Shown one piece after another: positions 31,862-41,317 of a DNA stretch of 56,495 nt (positions within the stretch are counted from its first letter, which is position 1; every line of letters begins with the position of its first letter). The position numbers and the translations under genes are program-made. This stretch comes from an uncultured Acetatifactor sp. (lineage in GTDB: Bacteria; Bacillota; Clostridia; Lachnospirales; Lachnospiraceae): positions 1-56,495 of the forward strand of contig CAKRUB010000018.1 in the NCBI GenBank assembly GCA_934402375.1, given 5' to 3'. The notes under the pieces are model-generated. The model searched no databases. It was not told the DNA's origin and was given only the letters and a program-made list of their open reading frames with translations.

Positions 31862-34801
31862 TTGGATAAGTATGAATATAAAATAAGAGCGGATGAAATA
31901 AAGGACTTGATAGCGACGGGAGACTATGCGCAGGCGGCGGATATTGCGGACACGATCGACTGGCGCAGGGTAAAGAGCGTGATGATGCTCTGTACCATCA
32001 GCGATCTGTATAAGATCAACAGACGCTATGAGGACGCAAAGAATATGCTGCTGCTGGCATATGAGAGACGCCCAGGCGGCAAAACGATCTGTTACTCTCT
32101 TTGTGAACTGTGTATCAAGACGGAGGAATATGTACAGGCGATCAATTATTACAAAGAGTTTGTACAGGTTGCACCGAAGGATCCCGGACGTTATATTCTC
32201 CAGTATAAGCTGTATGAGGCGCAGGACGTAGGGCTTGAGGAGCGCATCGGTGTGCTTGAGGAGCTGAAAAAGCGAGATTACAGGGAAAAGTGGGCATATG
32301 AGCTGGCTTATCTGTACCACAGGGTTGGTCTGGCAACTCGCTGCGTGGAGGAGTGCGATGAGCTGATTCTTTGGTTTGGTGATGGAAAATATGTCATTAA
32401 GGCGATGGAACTGAAAATGCTCCATGAGCCGTTGACGCCGGATCAGCAGGCAAAATATGACCATAGATTTGCAAAGAATGGAATAACAGAACAGAGCGTT
32501 TCGGAAGCGGAGAGCAGCGCGGAGGAGTCGCAGGAGCTTTGGGCGGAGCCTTCGGCAGTTTCGCAGCCGGGACAGCAGAGAGTGGTATATCCCGAAGTAA
32601 AGCAGCCGGAGACGAAGGAAGAACCGGAGGAGATGGACATTCAGGTAAAAACCATGGATGTCGGTGAATATAATACAATTAATCTACAGGCGGAGCTTGC
32701 CGCCGGGCTGAAGGAAGTACTGGCTGCGGATCAGAAGAGCAGAGAGGATGCAGTTACCCGATCCATCCTTTCCCCGATGGTTGACGCGGATACGGAGAGT
32801 CTGACTCTGCCGGAGATTGACGAGGTGAACGAGGGCGATTTCGGACCTGAAGCGGAGGTCATGGAAGGTTCAGAGGTCTTCTTCGGTGCGACCGGTGATC
32901 TGGGAAATCTTCAGGAGCATTCTCAGGAACAGCCTGCAGGCAATTCGATGGATGTAGAGGAAATTTTGCCTGAAGAGGAGGAAACGATACCGTCGATAGA
33001 TGAGTTGAATGAAACAGTACCGATGGGAGGAGAGCCGCATGAAAAAACCCCTTCGGCAGAGGAACTGGATGAAACTGCACGGACAGTGATGAATGAACTT
33101 CGTATGGAGAGTGAGGAACAGGTTCTGAAGGCTCAGCCGCCGAAGGAGCTTGCAGGAGTGCTGTCGCAGGAGTCGGACGGACAGATCAGGCTTGTTGTCC
33201 CGGAGAGTGAGGCTGTCGAAAAACAGATCACGGGACAGATGAGCATTGAGGATATTCTCACAGAGTGGGAGAAGCTGAAGAAGGTAAACGAAGCAAAGCG
33301 TCAGGAAGAGGTTCGCCAGCATGTTCTGGAGCAGACGGGAACGATGTTTACAGAGTTTGAAGCGGCAGTGAGAGACGGACTGCTGGAGCAGCTTGAAAGC
33401 CAGCGGGCTGCTGCTGAGGAAGAAATGGGTGAACCGGTGGAGATCGTCAAAACGAAGAAACCCGAAGAAGTGGAGAGCGTCGCAGAACCGGAAGAGACAG
33501 GGGAAGCACAGGACGCAGCCGGTGAGGAATACGACAAGATCGAGAATTTTGAGGTAATCGAGGACATTACTGAGTCGGAGGCAGAAGAAAGGCATGTAGA
33601 GTCTGTCGAGCCGGAGAAGACCGTCGAAGTGGAAGCAGCGGAAATTTCGGAGGAGAAACCGGAAGCGGAAGAAACTGAAGAAGTGACTGCGGCAGAGACA
33701 ACCGCGCAGCCGGAAGAGACAGAGGAAGCACAGGACGCAGCTGGTGAGGAATACGATGAGATAGAGGAAATCGAAGAAATCGAGGAGAGCGAAGAAGAGG
33801 TGGCAGATGCTGCAGAAGCGGAAATCATAGAAGAGGCAGCTAAGCCTGAGAATGCTGAGAAAGCAATCGAAGAGTACGGCGAAGTAGAAGAAATCGAGGA
33901 GATTGAAGAAGCGGAGGTTGTTTCCGACGCGGAAACCGCTGAGGAAGAGCCGGAAGCGGAAGAATCTGAAGAAGCGACAGCGGAGGAGACAGCCGGACAG
34001 GAAGTCGAAGCTACAGCTGAGCCGGAAGAAACGGTTGAGCGTGAGAAGCCGAAGGTGAGAGCGCTGACCCGTGAAGAGAAGGAGCTGTACGGTCCCTTTA
34101 TTCAGAGTCGTTCCGGCAAGGAGAGGCTGGTCAAGGCGATTGACAACATCAGTATGGCGGCTTATACAGGCAATATCATCATCACGGGTGAGGAAGGTAT
34201 GGACACACTGTCGCTCGCCAAGAATATGATCCGTGAAGTTCAGATGACAGACAGCAATTTCTCCGGAAAAGTTGCAAAGATATCCGGTCAGAGCATGAAT
34301 TCCAGAAATGTTGAGGAAACACTGGAGCATCTGAAAAACGGCGCACTGATTGTTCAAAAGGCATCCAGGATGGAAAAACCGGCGGTTGAGGCATTGTGCA
34401 AGACTTTGCAAAAGGAGAATTTTGGTATCATCGTTGCCCTGGAGGATACCAGGAAGGCGATCGGAAAGCTGTTGAAGGTATATCCTGAATTGCAGGAAAG
34501 CTTCACTGCAAGGATGGATGTCGAGGCGATGAGTAATGATTCGCTTGCCGCATTTGGCAGACAGTATGCGAGAAAGCAGGAGTACTCTATCGACGAACTG
34601 GGTATGCTGGCGCTGCATACATGCATTGAAGAACGGCAGACCATTGATCATGTCGTGACGGTGCTGGATGTAAAGGAAATCGTGGATGCGGCAATTCATC
34701 ATGCGAACAGAAAGACGCTGGGTCATTTCTTCGACATTCTGTTTGCAAAGCGATATGATGATGAAGATATGATCATTCTGACAGAAAAGGATTTTGTATA
34801 G
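31862..34801 (+). CDS. TPR / acidic-repeat / degenerate AAA-like protein
   Basis: This 979-residue cytosolic protein is unknown to me by name. Residues 1-190 form TPR-like helical hairpins (KYEYKIRADEIKDLIATGDY onward). Residues about 210-720 are very acidic, low complexity and probably disordered, rich in Glu, with EIEEIEE runs and an imperfect 222-nt internal repeat. Residues about 733-979 form an AAA-like domain: helix LTREEKELYGPF, then IIITGEEGMDT where a Walker A would be but without the GKT, and GALIVQKASRM where Walker B would be. So ATP hydrolysis is unlikely. The start is TTG at 31862 with GGGAG 9 nt upstream. It ends 13 nt before glgB and should be co-transcribed. Confidence 0.7.
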   Translation: MDKYEYKIRADEIKDLIATGDYAQAADIADTIDWRRVKSVMMLCTISDLYKINRRYEDAKNMLLLAYERRPGGKTICYSLCELCIKTEEYVQAINYYKEFVQVAPKDPGRYILQYKLYEAQDVGLEERIGVLEELKKRDYREKWAYELAYLYHRVGLATRCVEECDELILWFGDGKYVIKAMELKMLHEPLTPDQQAKYDHRFAKNGITEQSVSEAESSAEESQELWAEPSAVSQPGQQRVVYPEVKQPETKEEPEEMDIQVKTMDVGEYNTINLQAELAAGLKEVLAADQKSREDAVTRSILSPMVDADTESLTLPEIDEVNEGDFGPEAEVMEGSEVFFGATGDLGNLQEHSQEQPAGNSMDVEEILPEEEETIPSIDELNETVPMGGEPHEKTPSAEELDETARTVMNELRMESEEQVLKAQPPKELAGVLSQESDGQIRLVVPESEAVEKQITGQMSIEDILTEWEKLKKVNEAKRQEEVRQHVLEQTGTMFTEFEAAVRDGLLEQLESQRAAAEEEMGEPVEIVKTKKPEEVESVAEPEETGEAQDAAGEEYDKIENFEVIEDITESEAEERHVESVEPEKTVEVEAAEISEEKPEAEETEEVTAAETTAQPEETEEAQDAAGEEYDEIEEIEEIEESEEEVADAAEAEIIEEAAKPENAEKAIEEYGEVEEIEEIEEAEVVSDAETAEEEPEAEESEEATAEETAGQEVEATAEPEETVEREKPKVRALTREEKELYGPFIQSRSGKERLVKAIDNISMAAYTGNIIITGEEGMDTLSLAKNMIREVQMTDSNFSGKVAKISGQSMNSRNVEETLEHLKNGALIVQKASRMEKPAVEALCKTLQKENFGIIVALEDTRKAIGKLLKVYPELQESFTARMDVEAMSNDSLAAFGRQYARKQEYSIDELGMLALHTCIEERQTIDHVVTVLDVKEIVDAAIHHANRKTLGHFFDILFAKRYDDEDMIILTEKDFV

Positions 34802-34814
34802 TGGAGGAGCAGAC

Positions 34815-36722
34815 ATGCAGAAGGACACGGAGAAGGTATTTATATCAGAGGCGGATCAATACTTGTTTTCCCAGGGCACTCATTACGACATCTATAAGAA
34901 ACTCGGAGCGCATTTCTCTGTGGAAGACGGTGTAGAGGGCGTATTTTTTGGGGTGTGGGCGCCGAATGCCGAGGCGGTCTATGTAATCGGCAGCTTCAAC
35001 GGCTGGAATGAGGAACAGCACCCGATGGAAAAGCTCGGCTCAGTGGGAATCTGGGGATTATTTATTCCGGGTGTGGCAGAGGGAGAAATGTATAAATTTC
35101 TTATCCATGCGCAGGACGGCAGGAAGCTTTACAAGGCAGATCCGTTTGCCAATCAGGCTGAGTATCGTCCCGGAACGGCTTCTATTATAACGAATCTTTC
35201 CGGTTTTGCGTGGACGGACGCGAAATGGCTTGAGCAGCGGGACAAGAAGGATATGAACAGGGAACCGATGGCAATTTATGAGTGCCATATCGGCTCTTTC
35301 ATGAAGCATCCTGACGGGACAGCGGAAGGCTTTTACAATTATCGTCAGTTTGCGGACAGGATTGTGGAATATGTCAAGGAGATGAAATATACACATGTAG
35401 AGCTGATGGGAATTGCGGAGCATCCTTTTGATGGTTCGTGGGGCTATCAGGTCACGGGATATTATGCGCCGACCTCACGCTACGGAACGCCGAAGGATTT
35501 TATGTATCTTGTCAACGCGCTGCATAAGGCGGGGGTCGGAGTGATTCTGGACTGGGTTCCGGCACACTTTGCGACGGATGTACACGGACTGGCGGAGTTT
35601 GACGGCAAGTGTATCTTTGAACATCCCGATCCCAGACTTGGTGAGCATCCGGATTGGGGAACAAAGATTTTCAACTATGGTAAGCCTGAGGTGAAGAATT
35701 TTCTGATTGCGAATGTGCTGTTCTGGCTCAGGGAGTTCCATGTGGATGGAATCCGTGTGGACGCGGTTGCCTCCATGCTGTATCTGGATTACGGCAAGAA
35801 GGAGGGACAGTGGGTTCCGAATAAATTTGGCGGTCATGAGAACCTTGAGGCGATCGAGTTTTTCAAGCACATGAATTCCGTGACGCGCGGCAGCTATCCG
35901 GGATTCCTGACGATCGCGGAGGAGTCGACCGCGTGGCCGAAGGTCACGGGTGACATCGGGGGTGAAAGCCTTGGATTTGCCTTTAAGTGGAACATGGGCT
36001 GGATGCACGACTTCTGCGAGTACATGAAGCTCGATCCGCTGTACCGCAAGGGAGACCATTACGGAATGACTTTTGCAATGAGCTATAATGAGAGCGAAAA
36101 GTACATTCTTCCGCTGTCACATGATGAAGTTGTACACTTAAAGTGTTCGATGGTGAACAAGATGCCCGGCTATCCCGTGGATAAGTATGCAAATCTTCGG
36201 GTAGGCTATACCTATATGTTCGGACATTCCGGCAAGAAGCTGCTGTTCATGGGACAGGATTTCGGTCAGGAGAGAGAGTGGAGCGAGGCGAGAGAACTCG
36301 ACTGGTTCCTGCTCGGCGAGAAGAAAAATCAGGGTATGCACACCTTTGTGAAGGAGCTGCTCAAAATGTACAGGAAATACCCTGCACTCTACGAGCTGGA
36401 TGACACATGGGCGGGCTTTGAGTGGATGAACGCGGACGATGCCGAGAACAGTGTCTACTCGTTTGTGAGAAAAGCGTCCACAGGGAAGAACAGCATATTG
36501 TTCGTCCTCAATATGACGCCGGTTAAGAGGGAAAAATATCGGGTTGCGGTTCCGAGGAATACAAAATATAAGCTGATCTTAAACAGTGATGAGGAGAGAT
36601 TCGGCGGCTGGGGAAATGAAATTCAACCGGAGATTATGGCGGAGAAAAAACCGTTCCATTATCATGATTACTCCTTCACCATGGATCTGCCGCCCTATGG
36701 CGCTGCGGTTTTTGTGTTCTGA
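34815..36722 (+). CDS. glgB: 1,4-alpha-glucan branching enzyme GlgB
   Basis: This 635-residue cytosolic GH13 enzyme makes alpha-1,6 branches in glycogen. A CBM48 domain (about residues 10-125, with VWAPNAEAVYVIGSFNGW) precedes the catalytic barrel. Conserved regions are DWVPAHFATD, DGIRVDAVASML with nucleophile D316, AEEST with acid E369, and LPLSHDEVVH. The D316-E369 spacing of 53 equals that of the E. coli enzyme (405 and 458). GGAGGAG precedes the ATG. It is 13 nt after the TPR gene and has no other glycogen genes beside it. The enzyme is shorter than E. coli GlgB because the N-terminal extension is absent. Confidence 0.95.
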   Translation: MQKDTEKVFISEADQYLFSQGTHYDIYKKLGAHFSVEDGVEGVFFGVWAPNAEAVYVIGSFNGWNEEQHPMEKLGSVGIWGLFIPGVAEGEMYKFLIHAQDGRKLYKADPFANQAEYRPGTASIITNLSGFAWTDAKWLEQRDKKDMNREPMAIYECHIGSFMKHPDGTAEGFYNYRQFADRIVEYVKEMKYTHVELMGIAEHPFDGSWGYQVTGYYAPTSRYGTPKDFMYLVNALHKAGVGVILDWVPAHFATDVHGLAEFDGKCIFEHPDPRLGEHPDWGTKIFNYGKPEVKNFLIANVLFWLREFHVDGIRVDAVASMLYLDYGKKEGQWVPNKFGGHENLEAIEFFKHMNSVTRGSYPGFLTIAEESTAWPKVTGDIGGESLGFAFKWNMGWMHDFCEYMKLDPLYRKGDHYGMTFAMSYNESEKYILPLSHDEVVHLKCSMVNKMPGYPVDKYANLRVGYTYMFGHSGKKLLFMGQDFGQEREWSEARELDWFLLGEKKNQGMHTFVKELLKMYRKYPALYELDDTWAGFEWMNADDAENSVYSFVRKASTGKNSILFVLNMTPVKREKYRVAVPRNTKYKLILNSDEERFGGWGNEIQPEIMAEKKPFHYHDYSFTMDLPPYGAAVFVF

Positions 36723-36728
36723 CGGCGG

Positions 36729-36756
36729 TTAAGGAAACGGCGAAGATAACCGAAAT
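36729..36756 (+). promoter_or_regulatory. Candidate sigma-28 (SigD) promoter of the DUF6240/flagellin operon
   Basis: TTAAG (36729-36733), a 16-nt spacer and CCGAAAT (36750-36756) resemble the motility promoter CTAAA-N16-CCGATAT at 9 of 12 positions. Transcription would begin inside the glgB terminator hairpin, so the terminator could not form in this RNA. Confidence 0.35.
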
Positions 36757-36793
36757 AAGAGATGAGTGGTCTGATTGACCTCTCATCTTTTTT
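36757..36793 (+). terminator. Terminator after glgB
   Basis: AGATGAG (36760-36766) pairs with CTCATCT (36782-36788), followed by six Ts. Confidence 0.75.
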
Positions 36794-36833
36794 CGTTGAA
36801 ACAGGATTATCTATATCAGACAGGAGAAATCGT

Positions 36834-39665
36834 GTGAAGATTACATTTCAGAACCAGAAGACCATAGAGACAGAGCATTTGAATCCGGCGAGAAGGGAAA
36901 GCGTCCGCGATAAGACACCGGTTGACAGGCGGAGTGCAGTATCGGCTGTTTACAATAATGGAAATCGCAGCGTTGGGGTGGATGCCGGTAAGGGGAAGTC
37001 GGTGTTGCAGCTGCAGCAGGAGGCGGCAGGTGTGGATGTCGGCATTCAGCAGGATTATATGACGTTGATGTCAAACACGATGTCTGAGGAGGATTATGCC
37101 AGACTTCAGGAGGAGGGTTTTGATTTCGGAAGCATGGATCCGGAGGAGACCGTAACGATCGTGGATAAGATCAAGGCGGAGCTGGTACGCTCCGGCAAGC
37201 GGATTGCAGGCTATACGGACGACATCGATATGGAGACTCTGGCAGCAGCACTGGGCAGTCAGGCGCTTGCGCAGACAGTTGCCGAGAGCTTCCGGGAGGC
37301 GGATCTGCCGCTGACGGAAGAAAATATTTCCGCAGTTGCTCAGGCGTGGACAATGGCGAATCAACTGGAAGCGCCGGAACAGGGGAGCATCCGCTACCTG
37401 CTTGACAATGGGCTGGATAATGAGATCTGGAATCTGTATATGGCGCAAAACAGCGGGGCTGCAGCAGGAGGCACCGAAGCGCCCGCCTATTATGCGGAGG
37501 ATATAAAGGGATATTATACACGGACCGGAGGGAATGCGGCAGACGGAGAACTCGCGGCACAGATAGACGACATCATCGCCCGTTCCGGCAGACAGCCTGA
37601 CGAGGAAAGCCGTCAGGATGCGGCATGGCTCCTGGACAACGGTTTGCCATTGACGGAGAAAAACCTCGAGCAGCTTAAGCAGCTTAAGGAGCTTGAATTC
37701 CCCGTGACGATGGAAGCGTTTGCGAAGGCGGCAGCGACGGCGGTGGAGCAGGGAGAGTCGCCGCTACGGGCAGAGCTTTCGGGAGAGTCAGTGGGGCTGT
37801 ATGAGAAGGCTGCCAGGTGGGATGAATATTACCACAGTGAACAGGCATGGGAGGCGTGCGAAGGAAACCTGACGGCGAGAAGGCAGCTGGAAGAGATCCG
37901 CCTTCATATGACGGCGGAGGCAAATGTAAAGCTGTTGAAGAGCGGTTTTTCCATTGATACCGCGCCGATGGAGAGGTTGATCAGCGCATTGCGGCAGGCG
38001 GAGAAGGAGCTTGCGGAGCAGTATTTCCCGCAGGAGAGCGATGCTGTCGGAAGGTATCGTGAGTACAAGGCTGCGGAAACTGCAGTCAGGGAACTGCCGG
38101 GATTGCCCGCAGGGGTTATCGGGAGCTTCGCGGAGGGACAGAGCATCGAGACGCTCGGAGACTTCCACACGGAAGGAAAGGCTCTTCAGGACACCTATAA
38201 AAAGGCAGGAGAAAGCTATGAGACATTGATGACTGCGCCGAGAAGAGACCTCGGGGACAGCATCAAAAAGGCGTTTGCCAACGTTGATGATATTCTGGGC
38301 GATCTGGGGCAGGGGCTGACGGAGGAAAACCGCAGAGCGGTGCGTATCCTCGGCTACAATCGCATGGAAATGAACCTTGAGAATCTTGAAAAGGTGAAGG
38401 AGGCGGACAGACAGGTGCAGACAGTGGTGGAGAAGCTGACACCTGCCGCTACGCTTAAGATGATCAGGGATGGGGTCAATCCCCTCGAGAAGAGCTTTGG
38501 GGAGTTGGAGGAATATTTTGCGGGGCTGCCGGAGGAATACCAATCTACGGCGGAAAGCTACAGCCGGTTTCTCTACGGGCTGGAGCGGAATCATGAGATT
38601 ACGGATGCCGAGAGGGAGAGCTATATCGGAATTTACCGCCTTGTGCGCCAGATAGAGAAAACAGACGGCGCTGCCGTGGGTACGCTTGTCAATGCACAGG
38701 CGGAGGTACATTTTGCGAATCTGCTCAGCGCAGTGCGCACCGGAAAGGCGAAGTCGCTGGATGCAAAGGTCGGTGACGAACTTGGAACCGTTTCGGAGAT
38801 TATTAGAAGCGGAGAGAGCATTCCGGCGCAGATTTCAAGAGCCTTTACGGAGATGGCAGAAACGGTTCTGACAGATGCGTCATATAATGAGACGGCAGAA
38901 GCTGAATACAACCGTGAGCAGCTTGCGCAATACCGCTCAGCACTTGCGTCGGCGGATGCGGAGTGCGCGGCAATGCTGCAGAGGGGAGAGCTTCCTGCGG
39001 GCGCGGATAACCTGATAGCAGCTATGGCGTTGCTGGAGGACGAGGAAAATCTATTTGACGGTAATACGGCGGACGAGAATCCGACGACCGAGCTTTGGCA
39101 GCAGCTTGACCGGCCGGAGGAGTTTGAGGAAAGCTATGCGGAGGCTCTGGCAGACACGCAGGCGGCGGTCGAGGAAGCGACGTTTGGTTCAGCGGACAGT
39201 TCTCTTGACGTAAGGCATATGCAGTTATGTCATAAGCAACTGACGATCGCAGGCAGACTTGCACAGAAGCAGGAATTTTTCCTGCCGTTGGAGATCGACG
39301 GGAAAATGACGAGGGTACACCTTTGTTTTGAGCACAATTCGTACGGCAGCAGTCAGGTAGAGATCGCTGTCCGGAGCGGCGGACAGGCGGGGCTGAGTGC
39401 GGAGCTGGGCTTTAAGGACGGAAAACTTGACGGAATACTCAAGAATAACGGTCAGGAGGTTATGAAAACCGAAAGAATAGCCGATATCTTTAGACAGGAA
39501 GCCGGTGAGAGCTGGATAGTGGGCAATGTCAGTGTTGTCACTACAGATGTCCGTGCGGCAGCCGGAGGGGGCATGGATGCCGGAACAGAGAACAGAGAGC
39601 TTTATCGTGTGGCAAAGGTGTTTTTACATGCCGTACAGCAAGGAGAAGTGACAGATGAGAATTAA
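36834..39665 (+). CDS. DUF6240 family protein, flagellin-linked
   Basis: This large 943-residue protein has no signal peptide or membrane helix. It is rich in Glu and Ala and mostly helical, with repeated motifs of the form LPLTEENISAVAQAW (near residues 155 and 275). The C-terminal 120 residues are beta-rich (FFLPLEIDGKMTRVHLCFEH onward) and recall the C-terminal domain of flagellar hook-length control proteins. It fits DUF6240, found beside flagellar genes in Lachnospiraceae. The GTG start at 36834 follows AGGAG by about 7 nt. Its last 11 nt overlap the flagellin start codon. A role in hook or filament control is inference from context. Confidence 0.65.
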   Translation: MKITFQNQKTIETEHLNPARRESVRDKTPVDRRSAVSAVYNNGNRSVGVDAGKGKSVLQLQQEAAGVDVGIQQDYMTLMSNTMSEEDYARLQEEGFDFGSMDPEETVTIVDKIKAELVRSGKRIAGYTDDIDMETLAAALGSQALAQTVAESFREADLPLTEENISAVAQAWTMANQLEAPEQGSIRYLLDNGLDNEIWNLYMAQNSGAAAGGTEAPAYYAEDIKGYYTRTGGNAADGELAAQIDDIIARSGRQPDEESRQDAAWLLDNGLPLTEKNLEQLKQLKELEFPVTMEAFAKAAATAVEQGESPLRAELSGESVGLYEKAARWDEYYHSEQAWEACEGNLTARRQLEEIRLHMTAEANVKLLKSGFSIDTAPMERLISALRQAEKELAEQYFPQESDAVGRYREYKAAETAVRELPGLPAGVIGSFAEGQSIETLGDFHTEGKALQDTYKKAGESYETLMTAPRRDLGDSIKKAFANVDDILGDLGQGLTEENRRAVRILGYNRMEMNLENLEKVKEADRQVQTVVEKLTPAATLKMIRDGVNPLEKSFGELEEYFAGLPEEYQSTAESYSRFLYGLERNHEITDAERESYIGIYRLVRQIEKTDGAAVGTLVNAQAEVHFANLLSAVRTGKAKSLDAKVGDELGTVSEIIRSGESIPAQISRAFTEMAETVLTDASYNETAEAEYNREQLAQYRSALASADAECAAMLQRGELPAGADNLIAAMALLEDEENLFDGNTADENPTTELWQQLDRPEEFEESYAEALADTQAAVEEATFGSADSSLDVRHMQLCHKQLTIAGRLAQKQEFFLPLEIDGKMTRVHLCFEHNSYGSSQVEIAVRSGGQAGLSAELGFKDGKLDGILKNNGQEVMKTERIADIFRQEAGESWIVGNVSVVTTDVRAAAGGGMDAGTENRELYRVAKVFLHAVQQGEVTDEN

Positions 39666-40803
39666 TTACAATGTATCCGCCATGCTTTCCAACAATGCAT
39701 TGGCAAACAATGACAGTCTTTTAGCCCAGTCGCTGGAGAGACTTTCTTCGGGTCTGAAAATCAATCATGCAAAGGATAACCCGGCGGGACTGGCAATGGC
39801 AAAGCGCATGAATGCGCAGATTGAGGGTGTTGCCAAGGCGAATGAAAACGCCAACGACGGCATTTCCGTGATTGAGACAGCGGATGGTGCCATGACAGAG
39901 ATCAGCGACATGCTGCAGCGAATGAATGAACTGGCGATAAAAGCAGCAAACGGTCCGATGTCCGAAAGCGACAGGGCAACGGTGCAGGATGAGATAACCC
40001 AGCTGAAGGAAGAGGTTACCAGAATATCTGAGACACTGGAATTCAACGGACAGAAGCTTCTCAACGGAGAATTTGAACTCAAGGGCTATGTCTATGGAGA
40101 TCTCGATATCAAGGTCAGCGAGTATTCCAAGGAAGTTCCGGTGAAGAAATACATGATCAATGAGATTTCTATCGAGAAGGAAGTCGTGAACGGCGAAGAG
40201 ACCGGCAATTATATTGTGAGCAAGCTGGATATCGGAAATGAATTTCCGGCAGGAGCTACAGCACAGGTTTCCAAGGACAATCTGCTGACGATCAAGGGTA
40301 CGAACGGTTTTGAAATGACACTTGATTTATCTAAGATCGATCTGAAGGCAACGCTGGAAAATCAGACAGATGTGACCATACAGAATCTGACAGTGGATAT
40401 CACTGGTATAGGTGCAATGCGTCTGCAGGTCGGCGCAAACGAGGGACAGGTGCTTGCGGTGGAGATTCCGGCGGTTTCGCTTAGAAACATGGGAATCGAG
40501 AACCTTGATGTGAGCACAAAGGAAGGTGCGCTGAAGGGAATCGAGGACATTGATAAGGCGGTCAGATTTGTTTCCGACGTGCGCGGCAGACTGGGAGCTT
40601 ATCAGAACAGATTGGAATCAACGGTCAACAGTCTGGATGTTACTGCAGAGAATATGACGGCGGCTTATTCCAGAATCATGGATATTGATATGGCAGAGGA
40701 AATGACAAATTATTCCACCTATCAGGTGCTGACGCAGGCGGGCACTTCCATGCTTGCGCAGGCAAATCAGAGACCGTCTCAGGTATTACAACTGCTGCAG
40801 TGA
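39655..40803 (+). CDS. hag: Flagellin
   Basis: This 382-residue structural protein of the flagellar filament is exported by the flagellar type III system without a signal peptide. The N-terminal D0/D1 (residues 1-140) contains MRINYNVSAMLSNN, LERLSSGLKINHAKDNPAGL and ANDGISVIETADGAM. The C-terminal D1/D0 (about residues 285-382) ends MLAQANQRPSQVLQLLQ. The central variable domain is short, about 140 residues, without cysteine. The ATG overlaps the DUF6240 gene's end by 11 nt. An fliS gene follows 37 nt later. Not being a monocistronic gene with its own strong promoter, it may be a secondary flagellin. Confidence 0.95.
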   Translation: MRINYNVSAMLSNNALANNDSLLAQSLERLSSGLKINHAKDNPAGLAMAKRMNAQIEGVAKANENANDGISVIETADGAMTEISDMLQRMNELAIKAANGPMSESDRATVQDEITQLKEEVTRISETLEFNGQKLLNGEFELKGYVYGDLDIKVSEYSKEVPVKKYMINEISIEKEVVNGEETGNYIVSKLDIGNEFPAGATAQVSKDNLLTIKGTNGFEMTLDLSKIDLKATLENQTDVTIQNLTVDITGIGAMRLQVGANEGQVLAVEIPAVSLRNMGIENLDVSTKEGALKGIEDIDKAVRFVSDVRGRLGAYQNRLESTVNSLDVTAENMTAAYSRIMDIDMAEEMTNYSTYQVLTQAGTSMLAQANQRPSQVLQLLQ

Positions 40804-40840
40804 TCATAGAGCCTGAAATTTTGCCGGAGGGATAGCTGTT

Positions 40841-41317
40841 ATGACGAGAGAACAAAAACAGGGCTTTACCCTGAGGATTACACAGGCAAATCCGACACAG
40901 ATGGTCGTGATTCTATACGAAATGACGTTGTGCTATGTAAGGGATGCGAAGGCGGCGCTGGAGTGCGGACAAAGGGCAGAGCTTCGTGACGCTGTCCGCA
41001 GGGCGCGCGGGTGTATCGGCGAGCTGATGAATTCCCTGAACTTAAAATATCAGCCGGCACCTGCACTACTCGGCGTCTATGGTTTCTGCATCCGGCGTCT
41101 TGCCGCTGCGGAGGCGGGAGAGACAATGCAGGCGCTGCTTGAGATTGAGAAGGTTATTCTTCCTCTTCGTGATGCTTATGAGCAGATCGCGGACAGGAAC
41201 AGTGACGGAGCGGTGATGAATAATTCACAGACGGTATATGCCGGACTGACCTATGGAAGGAACAGTTTAACCGAAAACATGGCTGACCAAGGCGCGAATC
41301 GGGGAATATACGCGTAA
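40841..41317 (+). CDS. fliS: FliS-like flagellin export chaperone
   Basis: This 158-residue helical cytosolic protein should bind the C-terminus of flagellin and keep it from polymerising before export. FliS features are the N-terminal RITQANPTQMVVILYEMTLCY segment, a four-helix bundle size, and LNLKYQPAPALLGVYGFCIRRL in the third helix. The first helix is preceded by the short tail that caps the FliS binding groove. GGAGGG lies before the ATG. Its last 51 nt overlap the end of the convergent yaaL gene. Confidence 0.88.
   Translation: MTREQKQGFTLRITQANPTQMVVILYEMTLCYVRDAKAALECGQRAELRDAVRRARGCIGELMNSLNLKYQPAPALLGVYGFCIRRLAAAEAGETMQALLEIEKVILPLRDAYEQIADRNSDGAVMNNSQTVYAGLTYGRNSLTENMADQGANRGIYA

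Noticed and set aside
32870..34828. A 652-codon open frame on the minus strand across the TPR/acidic protein gene
   Set aside because: It is the mirror of Glu-rich GAA/GAG codons, read as Phe/Leu/Ser on the other strand. It has no ribosome site and a composition unlike any real protein.
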